NCBI GenBank assembly: GCA_037962975.1
Contig: CM075669.1
Span: 117,444,501-117,508,500 of the forward strand
Reading direction: 5' to 3'
Length of the DNA stretch: 64,000 nt
Source of the DNA: Clitoria ternatea
Lineage: Eukaryota; Streptophyta; Magnoliopsida; Fabales; Fabaceae
Shown here: piece by piece, positions 1 through 9,305 of the stretch
How positions within the stretch are numbered: position 1 is the stretch's first letter
How the letters are laid out: each line of letters begins with the position of its first letter
Program-made: the position numbers and the translations under genes
The notes under the pieces: model-generated
The model's input: only the letters and a program-made list of their open reading frames with translations
Database searches by the model: none
Told to the model about the DNA's origin: nothing

Positions 1-1551
1 TACTTAGCATTAGTCAATTATGTGACAAAGGATATAGAGTTTTGTTTGAATCAAACTGCTGCATAATTAAACATAAGATTAATAAGGAAATCAAGTTTGT
101 AGGTCAAAGAATTGATAATATTTACATGATTGATATGGATAGTTTGTCCTCAAATGATGTACAATGCTTCATGACTAGAGAGGATGAAACTTGGCTATGG
201 CATAGAAGATTAGCTCATATACATGTATACCATTTGAATAAACTTGTTTCTAAAGAATTAGTAAATGGTTTACCAAAGCTTAAATTTGAAAACAAATTTT
301 GTGATGCATGTCAAAAGGGAAAACAAGTAAAGGCATCATTTCAAGCTAAAAACATTGTTTCCACTCAAAAGCCTTTACAACTTTTGCACATGGATCTATT
401 TGGACCTTCCAAAATCAAAAGCTTTGGTGGTAATTACTATGGTCTAGTGATTGTAGATGATTATTCAAGATATGCATGGACCTTGTTTCTTGCTCATAAA
501 AATGAAGCATATCATGCATTCAAGAAACTTGCTAAGATTATCCAAAATGAGCAAAATTCAAAAATAGCATCCATTAGAACCGATCACGGGGGAAAATTTG
601 AAAATCAATCTTTTGAAAAGTTTTACGAAAAACATGGTATTAATCACAATTTTTCAGCTCCTAGAACTCCACAACAAAATGGAGTAGTTGAAAGGAAAAA
701 TAGATCTTTAGTGGAGCTTGCAAGAACCATGTTAAATGAAAATAACATTGCGAAACATTTTTGGGCCGATGCGGTAAATACCGCTTGCCATGTTATGAAT
801 AGATGTTTAATAAGGCCTATTCTAAAGAAAACCCCCTATGAACTTTACAAGAGAAGAAAACCCAACATTTCATATTTTCATATTTTTGGATGTAAATGCT
901 TTGTGCTCAATAATGGAAAGGATAATCTAGGAAAGTTTGATGTTAAAGCTGATGAGGCAATCTTCCTAGGATATTCACAATCTAGTAAATCTTATCGAAT
1001 CTTTAACAAACAAACAAACAAACAAACACCATTGAGGAGTCTATTATGTCAAATTTGATGAAAATAGCCATAACTCCCTAAGAAAGGAAGATGTTGATGA
1101 CCTTGTAGGTACATTCCAAGAAATTAGCTTGGATAATAAAGAGGAAGGCAACAATGAAGGAGAAATAACACAACATGAGGAACCACAACAATGGATCACT
1201 TTGAAGGATCATCCCTTAGACAAAGTCATAGGTGAAATGACAAAAGGTGTAAGTACTCGAAACGCCATTAGAAATGCAAGTAATCATTTAGCCTTTGTAT
1301 CACAAATAGAACCCAAATGCATTGATGAAGCTATTATTGATGAACATTGGATGTTGGCCATGCAAGAAGAATTGAATCAATTTGAAAGAAATGAAGTTTG
1401 GGAACTAGTGCCAAGACCCAATGATCACCAAATAATAGGAACAAAATGGGTGTTTAGGAATAAATTAGATGAGAATGGTATAATCACAAGGAACAAAGCT
1501 GGTTACAATCAAGAAGAAGGTATGATTATGAAGAGATGTATGCTCCCATAG
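1..1551 (+). pseudogene. copia pol, integrase part (element 1), frameshifted
   Basis: This is the 3' part of the protease/integrase region of a copia polyprotein. The GAG-pre-integrase zinc-binding part (WLWHRRLAHIH, then CDACQKGK) is at about 190-330. The integrase core follows, with the first Asp in LHMDLFGP (about 385), the second in RTDHGGKFEN (about 580) and the Glu in GVVERKNRS (about 685). Integrase joins element cDNA to host DNA. The frame breaks near 1000-1030, where an AAAC microsatellite has expanded. It resumes at about 1129 in the linker before RT and breaks again near 1500-1540 with a short deletion. The frame is open from base 3, so the true start is outside the window. Confidence 0.88.
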
Positions 1552-2828
1552 CTAGGCTAGAAGCCATAAGATTATTGTTAGCCTTTGCATGTTGTAAGGA
1601 CTTTAAACTGTACCAAATGGATGTCAAGAGTGCTTTCTTGAATGGATACATTCAAGAGGAAGTGTATGTTGATCAACCTCCAGGTTTTGAAAACTACCAA
1701 TTTCCAAATAATGTTTTCAAACTAAAGAAAGCATTATGTGGTTTAAAACAAGCTCCAAGAGCTTGGTATGAAAGATTAAGTAAATTCCTTTTAGAAAACA
1801 ATTTTGAAAGAGGAAAGGTTGATACAACATTATTCATCAAGCACAAGAAAAATGACATACTATTGGTTCAAGTATATGTTGATGATATAATCTTTGGTGC
1901 TACTAATGAATCGTTGTGCAAAGAGTTTGCTAAGCTAATGCAGGACGAATTTGAAATGTCCATGATGGGGGAACTTACTTTCTTCCTTGGACTACAAATT
2001 AAACAAACTAATGAAGGCACTTTCATTAGTCAATCAAAGTATTGCAAGGAATTAATTAGGAAATTCAACATGGACAAGGCAAATGACATTGTCACTCCTA
2101 TGGGCACTTCATGTTATTTGGACAAGGATGAGAAAGGTAAGGATGTTGAACTCTCAAAATATAGAGGTATGATCGAATCCTTACTATACTTAACCACTAG
2201 TAGACCGGATATCATGTTTGCTGTTTGTATGTGTGCAAGGTATCAAGCATGCCCAAAAGAATCACACCTTACTGCAGTAAAAAGAATAATGAAATATCTG
2301 ATTGGAACTTAAAATGTTGGCTTATGGTACCCCAAAGGGGTTGAATGCACTCTAGTTGGATACTCTGACTCTGATTTTGCAGGATGTAAGCTTGATAGAA
2401 AAAGCACTAGTGGAACATGTCACTTGCTTGGTAGTTCTCTTGTTTCTTGGCATAGCAAGAAACAAGTAAGTGTTGCACTATCTACAACTGAGGCAGAATA
2501 TGTTGCAGCTGGTAGTTGTTGTGCTCAAATCCTTTGGATGAGACAACAACTTCTTGACTTTGGTGTTATGTTAGATCATGTGCCTCTTAAATGTGATAAC
2601 ACAAGTGCTATTAATATTTCAAAGAATCCTGTAATGCATTCAAGAACCAAACATATTGAAATTCGACATCATTTCATTTGGGATCATGTATTAAAGGGTG
2701 ATTGTGTACTTGAACATGTTGAAACCTCAAAGCAACTAGCAGATATCTTCACAAAACCCTTGGCAAAAGAACAATTCATACACATTAGAAGAGAATTAGG
2801 AATCTTAGACATTTCCAATTGTGTTTGA
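1536..2828 (+). pseudogene. copia pol, reverse transcriptase and RNase H (element 1)
   Basis: The reverse transcriptase part carries YQMDVKSAFLNG (about 1610), the motif GLKQAPRAWYERLSKFL (about 1740) and the catalytic YVDDIIFG (about 1873). RNase H follows with DSDFAGC, SKKQVSVALSTTEAEY and a C-terminal end in ADIFTKPLAKEQF. An in-frame TAA at 2310-2312 separates RT from RNase H. The natural end is TGA at 2826-2828. The family copies element RNA into cDNA in virus-like particles. This copy cannot make a full polyprotein. Confidence 0.9.
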
Positions 2829-2934
2829 ATACTGAATAATTTTGATAATTTCTTGATTTACAAGTGTTGATATTTAATTGATTGGTTAACATTCCACTTA
2901 AAATCTGTAAGTTTAGACCATTTCTAAGCATCCC
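2829..2934 (+). other. post-pol spacer, AT-rich
   Basis: Short noncoding spacer between the pol stop and the first dyad motif. No ORF or other signal is visible. Confidence 0.6.
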
Positions 2935-3296
2935 TAATCGATTACCATGATCAGTATAATCGATTATACACTCTCTGTTTCCTTAATAATTGATTACAGA
3001 CTCTCAAAATAATCGATTACCATTTTCTGTTTCATCATTAATCGATTAGCATCCCATATCTAATCGATTACAACGACTCTGTTTCTTGAACAATCAATTA
3101 GTAATTCAACAAAATCGATTACTGACATTTTGTCTTCCAGATAATCGATTAGAGTCTCCTCCTAATCGATTACAAAGTTTTTGTTTTTATCATAATTGAT
3201 TATCCCACCGGCCATAATCGATTACCCCATGTGAAAACGATTCAACTTCCTCAGAAACCGTGTCCTAATCGATTACCTATGATTCCTAATCGATTA
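2935..3296 (+). repeat. paired TAATCGATTA dyad array, upstream of env-like ORF
   Basis: There are seven pairs of the palindromic decamer TAATCGATTA or close variants. Starts are 2935/2957, 2987/3010, 3039/3061, 3091/3112, 3142/3163, 3193/3215 and 3266/3287. Spacing within a pair is 21-23 bp. Pair-to-pair distance is 52, 52, 52, 51, 51 and then 73 bp. CTCTGTTTC-like words recur between pairs. The array lies between pol and the env-like gene, and the same motif fills the LTR of this element. Confidence 0.95.
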
Positions 3297-3394
3297 GCAT
3301 CGGTACTGGAGCGGTCAAACTACTATTTTTCGAGGCACTCCGACTTCTCCACCTAATTAAACCTATTTCTCACCATTCTAGACCTATTTTTCCC

Positions 3395-3401
3395 TATAAA
3401 A
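3395..3401 (+). promoter_or_regulatory. TATA box of putative internal promoter
   Basis: TATAAAA lies about 100 bp after the dyad array and 128 bp before the env-like ATG. A pyrimidine-rich stretch (CTCTCCTTTCTCTCTC) of the kind found in plant leaders follows it. No ATG lies between the TATA box and 3523. This supports a separate transcript for the env-like ORF, but only by sequence. Confidence 0.6.
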
Positions 3402-3522
3402 TCCCCTCTCCTTTCTCTCTCATCTCACACTACCTCTTCCTCCTTCCAATCTCTCAAGCCTCAAGAGCTTTCCTCTCCATTCTCTTATTCTCTTCTCTTT
3501 TTCTTTGCACTTTACTGGTATC

Positions 3523-4626
3523 ATGTCTTCTTCAAGAACCATTAAGAGGGCAAGGTCTTCCATGGCCCAAACCCACAACCCTCTTGACTTCTCTAGATTT
3601 TTCACTACCCCTAGAGATCTTCAAAACTTTATCAACAACTTTTCTGAGAAGGATATAATCTCCCCCCACTACATCAACGCTGAGACATTTGACCACCCTA
3701 GTCTCACTTTCACTCAAAGCCTCCACCATTATAACCTTTTTCACTTTCTCACCCACAAGGAAAAGCTCTATTACCCTGAACTCATAAGGGTATTCTACTG
3801 CAACCTAAAACTTGCAAATGGGTTGCTGGAATCAAAAGTCAAAAATACGACCCTTAGGCTCACCAATGCCCAACTGGCAGAAATCACTCTACTGCCCCTC
3901 AATGATGCTGAGTTTGACGGAGGAGATCCCAAAGATGAATGGGGTTTCAATGCCATCACTGCCCGACAATCACTTTGGAAGGCTGATCGCCTAAGGAGCA
4001 ACCACAAACTGGTAGGCCACTTGACCATGAACAACCGTCTCCTTCACTTCTTTTTGGTCAAGATGTTGCTTCCTCATGGTGGGAACTATGCTCTGGTTGA
4101 ATAGGATGATGTTCTCTTGATGTGGGCCATGCAGCACCAAAAGGAGATTAATTGGGTTCAAATGCTTAAGCTGCACATGCTCCATGCCAAAGACCAGCAA
4201 AAGCTTCCCTACGCCATCCTGCTCACTAAAATCTTTAAAGCTTTTGGAGTCGACTTGGCTGGAGAGTTGTCTAAAAAAGTGCCTCCCAAGGCTTGCGTTG
4301 GCACCCATCATCTTACAAAGATGGGTATCGTTTTTGTGAATGGAGCTTGGTACTCAAAAATGGACGGCATCCATGCCAACATTCCTTTTAAAGCTCCTAC
4401 CAATGAACCTACCCCTCCTCCTCCTGCAACTCAAGCTGAACCATCCGCCCCTGTTGACCCCTTCGCATTACTTTATGCACACCTTGACCGTCGGTTTGAT
4501 CGAATTGAGAACTCTATTCAAGAGTTCCAAATGACTGAACAGCAACACTTCGAAATGATGCAACAACGTTACGATGAGCTATCCCACCAGATTTTTGAAT
4601 TTTGCTTTTTCCATCCCGATAACTAG
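3523..4626 (+). pseudogene. env-like ORF of Sire-type element 1, one in-frame stop
   Basis: A 368-codon frame starts at ATG 3523 (MSSSRTIKR) and ends at TAG 4624-4626. One in-frame TAG at 4102-4104 splits it. It matches the position of the extra 3' ORF of SIRE1-like elements and is homologous to the minus-strand ORF at 7683-8765. Visible features are a basic N-terminus, a conserved block around YPELIRVFYCNL (about 3770), a block ending in LPYAILLTKIF (about 4210), a Pro-rich stretch (about 4400) and a C-terminal Gln/Glu-rich segment that may be a coiled coil. I see no signal peptide or clear transmembrane helix, so the name 'env-like' rests on position rather than shown function. It is in a different frame from pol and more than 690 bp downstream of it. 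Confidence 0.8.
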
Positions 4627-5030
4627 ATCTGCTTTATTATGCTTTAATCTTTCTGTTTTTATTCTGTAATTTTAATTTCTGTAATTTTCGTTTCTGCAAT
4701 ATTAATAAACTTCTCATTCTGTTATATTCCTCTATTGCTCTATTATTTTTGATGATTCCAAAAGGGGAGAAATACTTAAGTTCATTCTGATGGAACAAGT
4801 GCTAAAAACTGTTGGTTAACAAATTAGAAAGCTATCTCTAAGGCATAAAACTCTCTTAGATAAGGGGAGATATTTTGAAATAAGAGATAATGATAATGCA
4901 GAATCTGAGATAATGCTTAAAAGATAATACTTTTGAATTAAGATAACATTGTGCAAAATTTGAATATTTTTTTTAGAGATAAGCTTTTGAACTAACAACT
5001 CTTAAGAGATGAACATTGGTTGTCATCATC
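4627..5030 (+). other. 3' noncoding spacer of element 1 with purine tracts
   Basis: AT-rich noncoding DNA. Two tracts similar to the polypurine tract occur before the true one: AAAAGGGGAGAAA near 4760 and AAGGGGAGA near 4862. Repeated tracts are a known Sirevirus trait. Confidence 0.6.
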
Positions 5031-5044
5031 AAAAAGGGGGAGAA
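5031..5044 (+). other. polypurine tract (PPT) of element 1
   Basis: AAAAAGGGGGAGAA lies directly before the LTR start TGTGTTTG. The same 14-mer precedes the 3' LTR in copia elements 2 and 3. It primes plus-strand DNA synthesis. Confidence 0.9.
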
Positions 5045-5152
5045 TGTGTTTGAATATGCTTTCAGGTTCACGGATTTTGATAATGACAAAGGACTCTTAA
5101 AGAATAATTGGAGAAACAAGAAAATACATCAGAACTGCAAAAACACGCAGGA

Positions 5153-5599
5153 TAATTGATTACACAGGATATATAATCGATTAGATAGCTTCTGTTTCAT
5201 CAAATAATCGACTACACAATGAAGACTAATCGATTAGAAGGACCCTGTTTCGCATCTAATCAATTACACCAACAAGACTAATCGATTACTGAGCCTCTGT
5301 TTGAATTAAATGAATCAGGTATTTTTGCTAATCGATTACAGGACATATACAATCGATTACAAAGCTCCTGGAATGACAACTAATCAATTACATACAAGAA
5401 CAATCGATTACCAAGCTACGTAACCAAATTAAATGCATCAGGTGCCATCAATAATCGATTACAAGGCAATAAGTAATCGATTACAAAGGTTCTGAGTTGA
5501 ATCTAATCGATTACCAGGGATAGGCTAATCGATTACAGAACAAATTACACTGAAAATTTCAAAGTGTAATCGATTACTGCTCGAGGCGTAATCGATTAC
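5153..5599 (+). repeat. paired TAATCGATTA dyad array in LTR 1 (U3)
   Basis: The decamer of the internal array at 2935-3296 recurs here. Pair starts I placed are 5153/5174, 5205/5227, 5257/5279, 5329/5350 and 5381/5401, and further pairs run to 5599. Spacing within a pair is 20-22 bp and the pair period is mostly 52 bp (once 72). It ends about 120 bp upstream of the TATA box. Confidence 0.95.
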
Positions 5600-5718
5600 G
5601 ATAGTGCCAAAAATTGGGGAAAGTGCTTTTTAAGTGGAAACAAACTCATTTCTCCATATCCCTCAGACACCCATCACATGCAACGGCTAGGAACTCCATT
5701 ATGATCATCTCCAAGCAC

Positions 5719-5725
5719 TATAAAT
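5719..5725 (+). promoter_or_regulatory. LTR 1 TATA box
   Basis: TATAAAT in the context GCACTATAAATGC lies downstream of the U3 dyad array. This is the usual core-promoter position in an LTR. Confidence 0.65.
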
Positions 5726-6488
5726 GCAAGAATTCCTCAAGCCACTAAAAAGGAAGAGTCACATCCATCAAAGGAAATCAATTCTTGAATCTTGTGAGTT
5801 TTATTCTTGTATAGTTTCATTTTTCTGAAACTTAGAACTTCAACTTGTATATCCTCTCTTGTTGAAAGTTAGAATTTGAGAGAGCATTCATTTGTATATC
5901 TACTCTATTAAGAGAGTTACTTGCTTGTAAACACTACACCAAACACAAAGGTTTTCACTCTAGGTTGAGTGGTCACAAAGGTTAGGGTTCAACCTTTGGG
6001 TATTGAGAGTTTGAGAGATTGGGTGGGTTACCCTTGTGCTAGTGAGGATTGAGTTCTTGAGTATGGGACACTAGGAAGCTGCAATTGCTCATAGCTTGTA
6101 ATCTTTAAATCTCAATAGTGGAAATCCTTCAAGTGGGTTGCTTGAAGGCGAGACATACACCGGGGTTGGTGGAACTCGTTAAATCGGTTTGCAAGCTCTT
6201 CTCCCTTACTCTTTTACATTCATATACTGCACTTAATTGATTTGTGTTGGTTGATTGTGGCTTATATACTTAAGCTTGCCTGAATTAGTTAACTTTGAAT
6301 ATTGCACACCAAGTGTTTGACAAATTGTCTCAGCTATGTATACCTCTTGTTTTGCATTGTCTCTTGCATTAAACTTGATTTCACCTGCATAATCTTTAAA
6401 CTTGTGATAAAAGAATCAAGTTTAAAGGCATTCCAAGAAAAGTTTTAAAAACTCAATTCACCCCCCTCTTGAGTATTGAGGCCACTTG

Positions 6489-7154
6489 AATAAGAGTGTG
6501 TTGTGTAGCTTGAATGGATGGTGCATTTATAGACCTTGGAGAGCTTCTAACCGTTGCAAATGAGCTCCGGGTTCCCCCCACACATGTCATAGAGTATGGG
6601 TCTCTGTTTCCTACTAAATGTGACTTTTTAGTAATGTTTCCCACTGTTTGAATCGATTCATACATTTCAAAATCGATTCAAAGCTTTCTGTTTTGAAATT
6701 TTTAAGCCCCAATTTCGTATGAATCGATTCAAGCTTTATTGAATCAATTCAAAACATTCTGTTTTGAAATTTTTAAGTTCCCATTTTGTATGAATCGATT
6801 CAAGCTTCTTTGAATCGATTCAAAACATTCTGTTTTGAAATTTCTAAGTTCATATTTCGTATGAATCGATTCAAATTCAAGCAATTATGTTTGATATTTT
6901 CCATGCTTTTTGATGCATTCTTGAAGCGTTTTAAGCTATGATTCCTTTCCTTGGTCCTTATGCATTACTTTCTTGATTCTTTATCCACTTGAGAGCATGA
7001 TCTTCATGATTCCTTAAATCTTTGATTTGAGTACATCAAATCCTTGTGTATTCTTTTGATTTTTTCATTGCACTTGTTTTTGATCCATGAATAATGCTCT
7101 TCTTGTTCTTGGGTACTTGTCATTATCAAAACCTATCTACACCATGCAAATACA
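6489..7154 (-). repeat. partial 3' LTR of copia element 2 (U3 only)
   Basis: On the minus strand it starts TGTATTTGCATGG next to the PPT (7155-7168) and includes GGTTTTGATAATGACA. A TATAAAT box reads on the minus strand at 6525-6531. The LTR breaks off about 37 bp downstream, where element 1 begins. Its outer 5' sequence matches 14200-14457. Confidence 0.8.
6650..6872 (-). repeat. paired GAATCGATTC dyad array in LTR 2
   Basis: Decamers start at 6650/6670, 6721/6741, 6792/6812 and 6863. Spacing within a pair is 20 bp in all three pairs, and the unit period is exactly 71 bp. Each unit also carries CATTCTGTTTTGAAATTT. The motif differs from that of element 1 only at its outer base pair. Confidence 0.95.
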
Positions 7155-7168
7155 TTCTCCCCCTTTTT
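7155..7168 (-). other. PPT of copia element 2
   Basis: TTCTCCCCCTTTTT on the plus strand is the complement of the AAAAAGGGGGAGAA tract of elements 1 and 3. It directly adjoins the LTR. Confidence 0.9.
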
Positions 7169-7682
7169 GATGATGAGAACCAATGGCTATCTCTTTGGGG
7201 TGTTAGTTTCAATAATCAATATTCATGTAAAGTAAGAAAAACCACTAGTTGAATATTTTCAAATTATAAAAAAGAGTGTTTCTCCCCCTTTGTTTTTCAA
7301 TTGGATATTTATTGAACCATTTATCATACACATGTTCATTGAGTCTTGTTCATGAAGTTATACCACATATGATGTTAATGTTAATTTAAATGCTAATGAC
7401 ATTCATTCATATTCATCATTCATCTAATCACATTCAACATTTATTTCTCTCCCCTTTTGTCATTATCAAAAACAATATAAGCATTTGAAAGTTTGAAGAA
7501 CACATTCATAGCATAAATTTGAACAAACACAAAGTCCACCACACATGAAGATTAACCAATATAAAGTTCAACCAACATGAATTTTAACAACTAGAAAGCC
7601 ACATAAGGGAACAAAGTTCAACTAAAGTGCAAAATAGTTAAAGATGAAAAAGAACTAGTCATTAACAAGCAATGAAAGCCAT
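7169..7682 (-). other. 3' noncoding spacer of element 2
   Basis: AT-rich DNA between the env-like stop and the PPT. Further pyrimidine tracts (TCTCCCCCTTTG near 7270, CTCTCCCCTTTTG near 7448) are PPT-like on the minus strand. I see no gene. Confidence 0.6.
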
Positions 7683-8765
7683 CTAAGGCTGGAAGAAGCG
7701 AATGCCAGCGATTTGGGATGTAAGATCAGCATAGCGTTCTTGCATGTCCGTTTCAATCCTATCAAGCCGTGTGGTGATGTTAGTTTCCAGCAAGTCCAAA
7801 CGCTGATCTATGTGAGCAGGGAGGCGAGCAAATAGATCATCAGCAGGCGCTTGTGTAGGTGCAGGAGGAGGAGGAGGAATTGCAGCGCCAACGTCTTCAT
7901 CATCATCAGCAGCTTGTTGTGGACGGTGAAGGATCTCCTACACACCAAACCTTTCAATGATTCCCATTTTGTTGAGATGAGTTTTTCCAATTAGACCTTT
8001 GCTGCCAATTGATTCTTTAACTTCATTTTTGAGATCCACCCTGAAGTGTCGAAGAGGTTTTGTAACAAGGACCGCATATGGTAGGCGTGTGAGATTCCTT
8101 GCATCAACCATGTGATTTCTGATCATATTAATCCAGTTGATTTCTTTGTTGTTGATGATTGCCCACATGAGAAGAACTTAAGTCTCACTAACTCTTGCAT
8201 TATTGCTCCCTAAAGGTAGAAGGATTTTCACAATGAAATAGTGGAGCAAGCGATGTTCAACTCGAAGTTTACCAACGGTGCTTGTGGTAGATGAGGAAAG
8301 GTTGAAGAATGTTCTTGCTTCTAGGGGGTTGAAGTTCCACCATGGAGATGGTTCCCTTCCAAAGAAATGGGCATTGTTAATGGGAAGCTTACCAACATGA
8401 TTCATTACTTCATTGTCAAGAACCATTGTGACTTCTTTGACTTTGGCATAATATCGACCATCTTGAAGGCGCAAAGTTGAATAGAAATCCCGGATTAATT
8501 CAGGATAAATGTAGTTGGACTCAAGTGTCAGAAAACCTATCAATTACTGTTGATTGAGGGTGTCAAGAAGAGGTAGGTTGGAGGATTCAAAATAAGGAAG
8601 ATCTAACTAGTGGGAGGGGATAAGGAGTTTTTCAAAAAACATCTCCAAATAGGTTTCTAATTCTTTTTGAGTGGAGAAAAGCCTAATGAGATCTGAATTT
8701 TAAGGTGTAGAAGACCCTGCAACATTGGCCCTTTGTTTCTTCCTTGGTTGAGATGATGAGGCCAT
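7683..8765 (-). pseudogene. env-like ORF of copia element 2, disrupted
   Basis: The minus-strand frame starts at ATG 8765 (MASSSQPRKK) and ends at TAG 7683-7685. It is homologous to the env-like ORF at 3523-4626. Shared blocks are YPELIRDFYSTLRL (about 8490), LLHYFIVKILLPLGS (about 8230) and LPYAVLVTK (about 8070). Stops and a frame change interrupt it: one TAA lies about 20 codons after the start, and others lie around 8540 and 8170-7940. No signal peptide is visible. It lies between the dyad array (8908-9011) and the PPT. Confidence 0.75.
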
Positions 8766-8907
8766 GAAGTTTGTGTGAGATGTGGAGGATTATTTTTAGA
8801 GAGGGAAAAAGGTTTTTAGAGAGAATAAAGAGAAAAGGAGTTTGGAGTTTGAAGAAAATCTGGAAACTGAATCAAAAACTGCCCAATTTAAGCAATTTGA
8901 CACGTTT

Positions 8908-9011
8908 GAATCGATTCAAGGTCACGCGTGAATCAATTCAAGACTTGCTGTCTTGAAAATTTTGAAGTTCAAGGGGTTTGAATCGATTCAACATTACGCA
9001 TGAATCGATTC
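8908..9011 (-). repeat. paired GAATCGATTC dyads upstream of env-like ORF 2
   Basis: Two pairs start at 8908/8930 and 8980/9002. Spacing within a pair is 22 bp and the pair period is 72 bp. The motif is that of the LTR of this same element. The array lies 143 bp upstream (minus strand) of the env-like ATG. No convincing TATA box lies between, only AT-rich and pyrimidine-rich sequence. Confidence 0.85.
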
Positions 9012-9305
9012 AAAGCTTGCTGGCTTGCTTGAATTATAGTTTTGAACAACACGAATTGATTCAAGATACTGGGCAACACTATGGATCATTGAAAAACTTA
9101 AAGATTTATGACTATCTTTGCCCTCTAATTCAATCAAGCATATATGAACATTATCTCACTTAATTAATCAATGAATTTAAGGCTCCATATTTTCAAGTTC
9201 TCAGCTTAAAGCTTTGAAACAGTCATTCTTAACACAAAAAATCATATCTAAGGCTTCATGAGACAATTATTAATCACAATTGGAGGTATATAAGACTTGA
9301 TTTCT
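9012..9305 (-). other. spacer between pol and dyad array, element 2
   Basis: AT-rich noncoding DNA after the pol stop on the minus strand. One more imperfect dyad (GAATTGATTC) occurs near 9054. Confidence 0.5.

Larger units (their letters stand above)
1..6488 (+). mobile_element. Ty1/copia Sire-type retrotransposon 1 (5' end outside window)
   Basis: The order is integrase, reverse transcriptase, RNase H, spacer with motif array, env-like ORF, polypurine tract and 3' LTR. This is the plan of Sire-type (Sirevirus/SIRE1-like) copia elements. The reading frame is open at base 1, so gag, protease and the 5' LTR lie upstream of the window. Pol carries frameshifts and a stop, so the copy is dead as an autonomous element. 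The right end abuts element 2 in the opposite orientation with no visible target-site duplication. The boundary at about 6488 is set by similarity of the last bases (GAGGCCACTTG) to the LTR end of copia element 3 and is uncertain by tens of bases. Confidence 0.9.
5045..6488 (+). repeat. 3' LTR of copia element 1
   Basis: It begins TGTGTTTGAATATGC just after the PPT and includes GGTTCACGGATTTTGATAATGAC, which parallels the start of the LTR of element 3. It contains the dyad array, a TATA box, and a 3' part (for example GAGCGAGACATACACCGG-like and CCCCCTCTTGAG blocks) matching the LTR of element 3 at 35700-36420. The end is approximate because element 2 adjoins it. Confidence 0.85.

Noticed and set aside
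2935..3296. CRISPR-like array of regular repeats
   Set aside because: The repeat is a 10-bp palindrome within a 52-bp tandem unit, there are no cas genes, and the setting is a plant retrotransposon.
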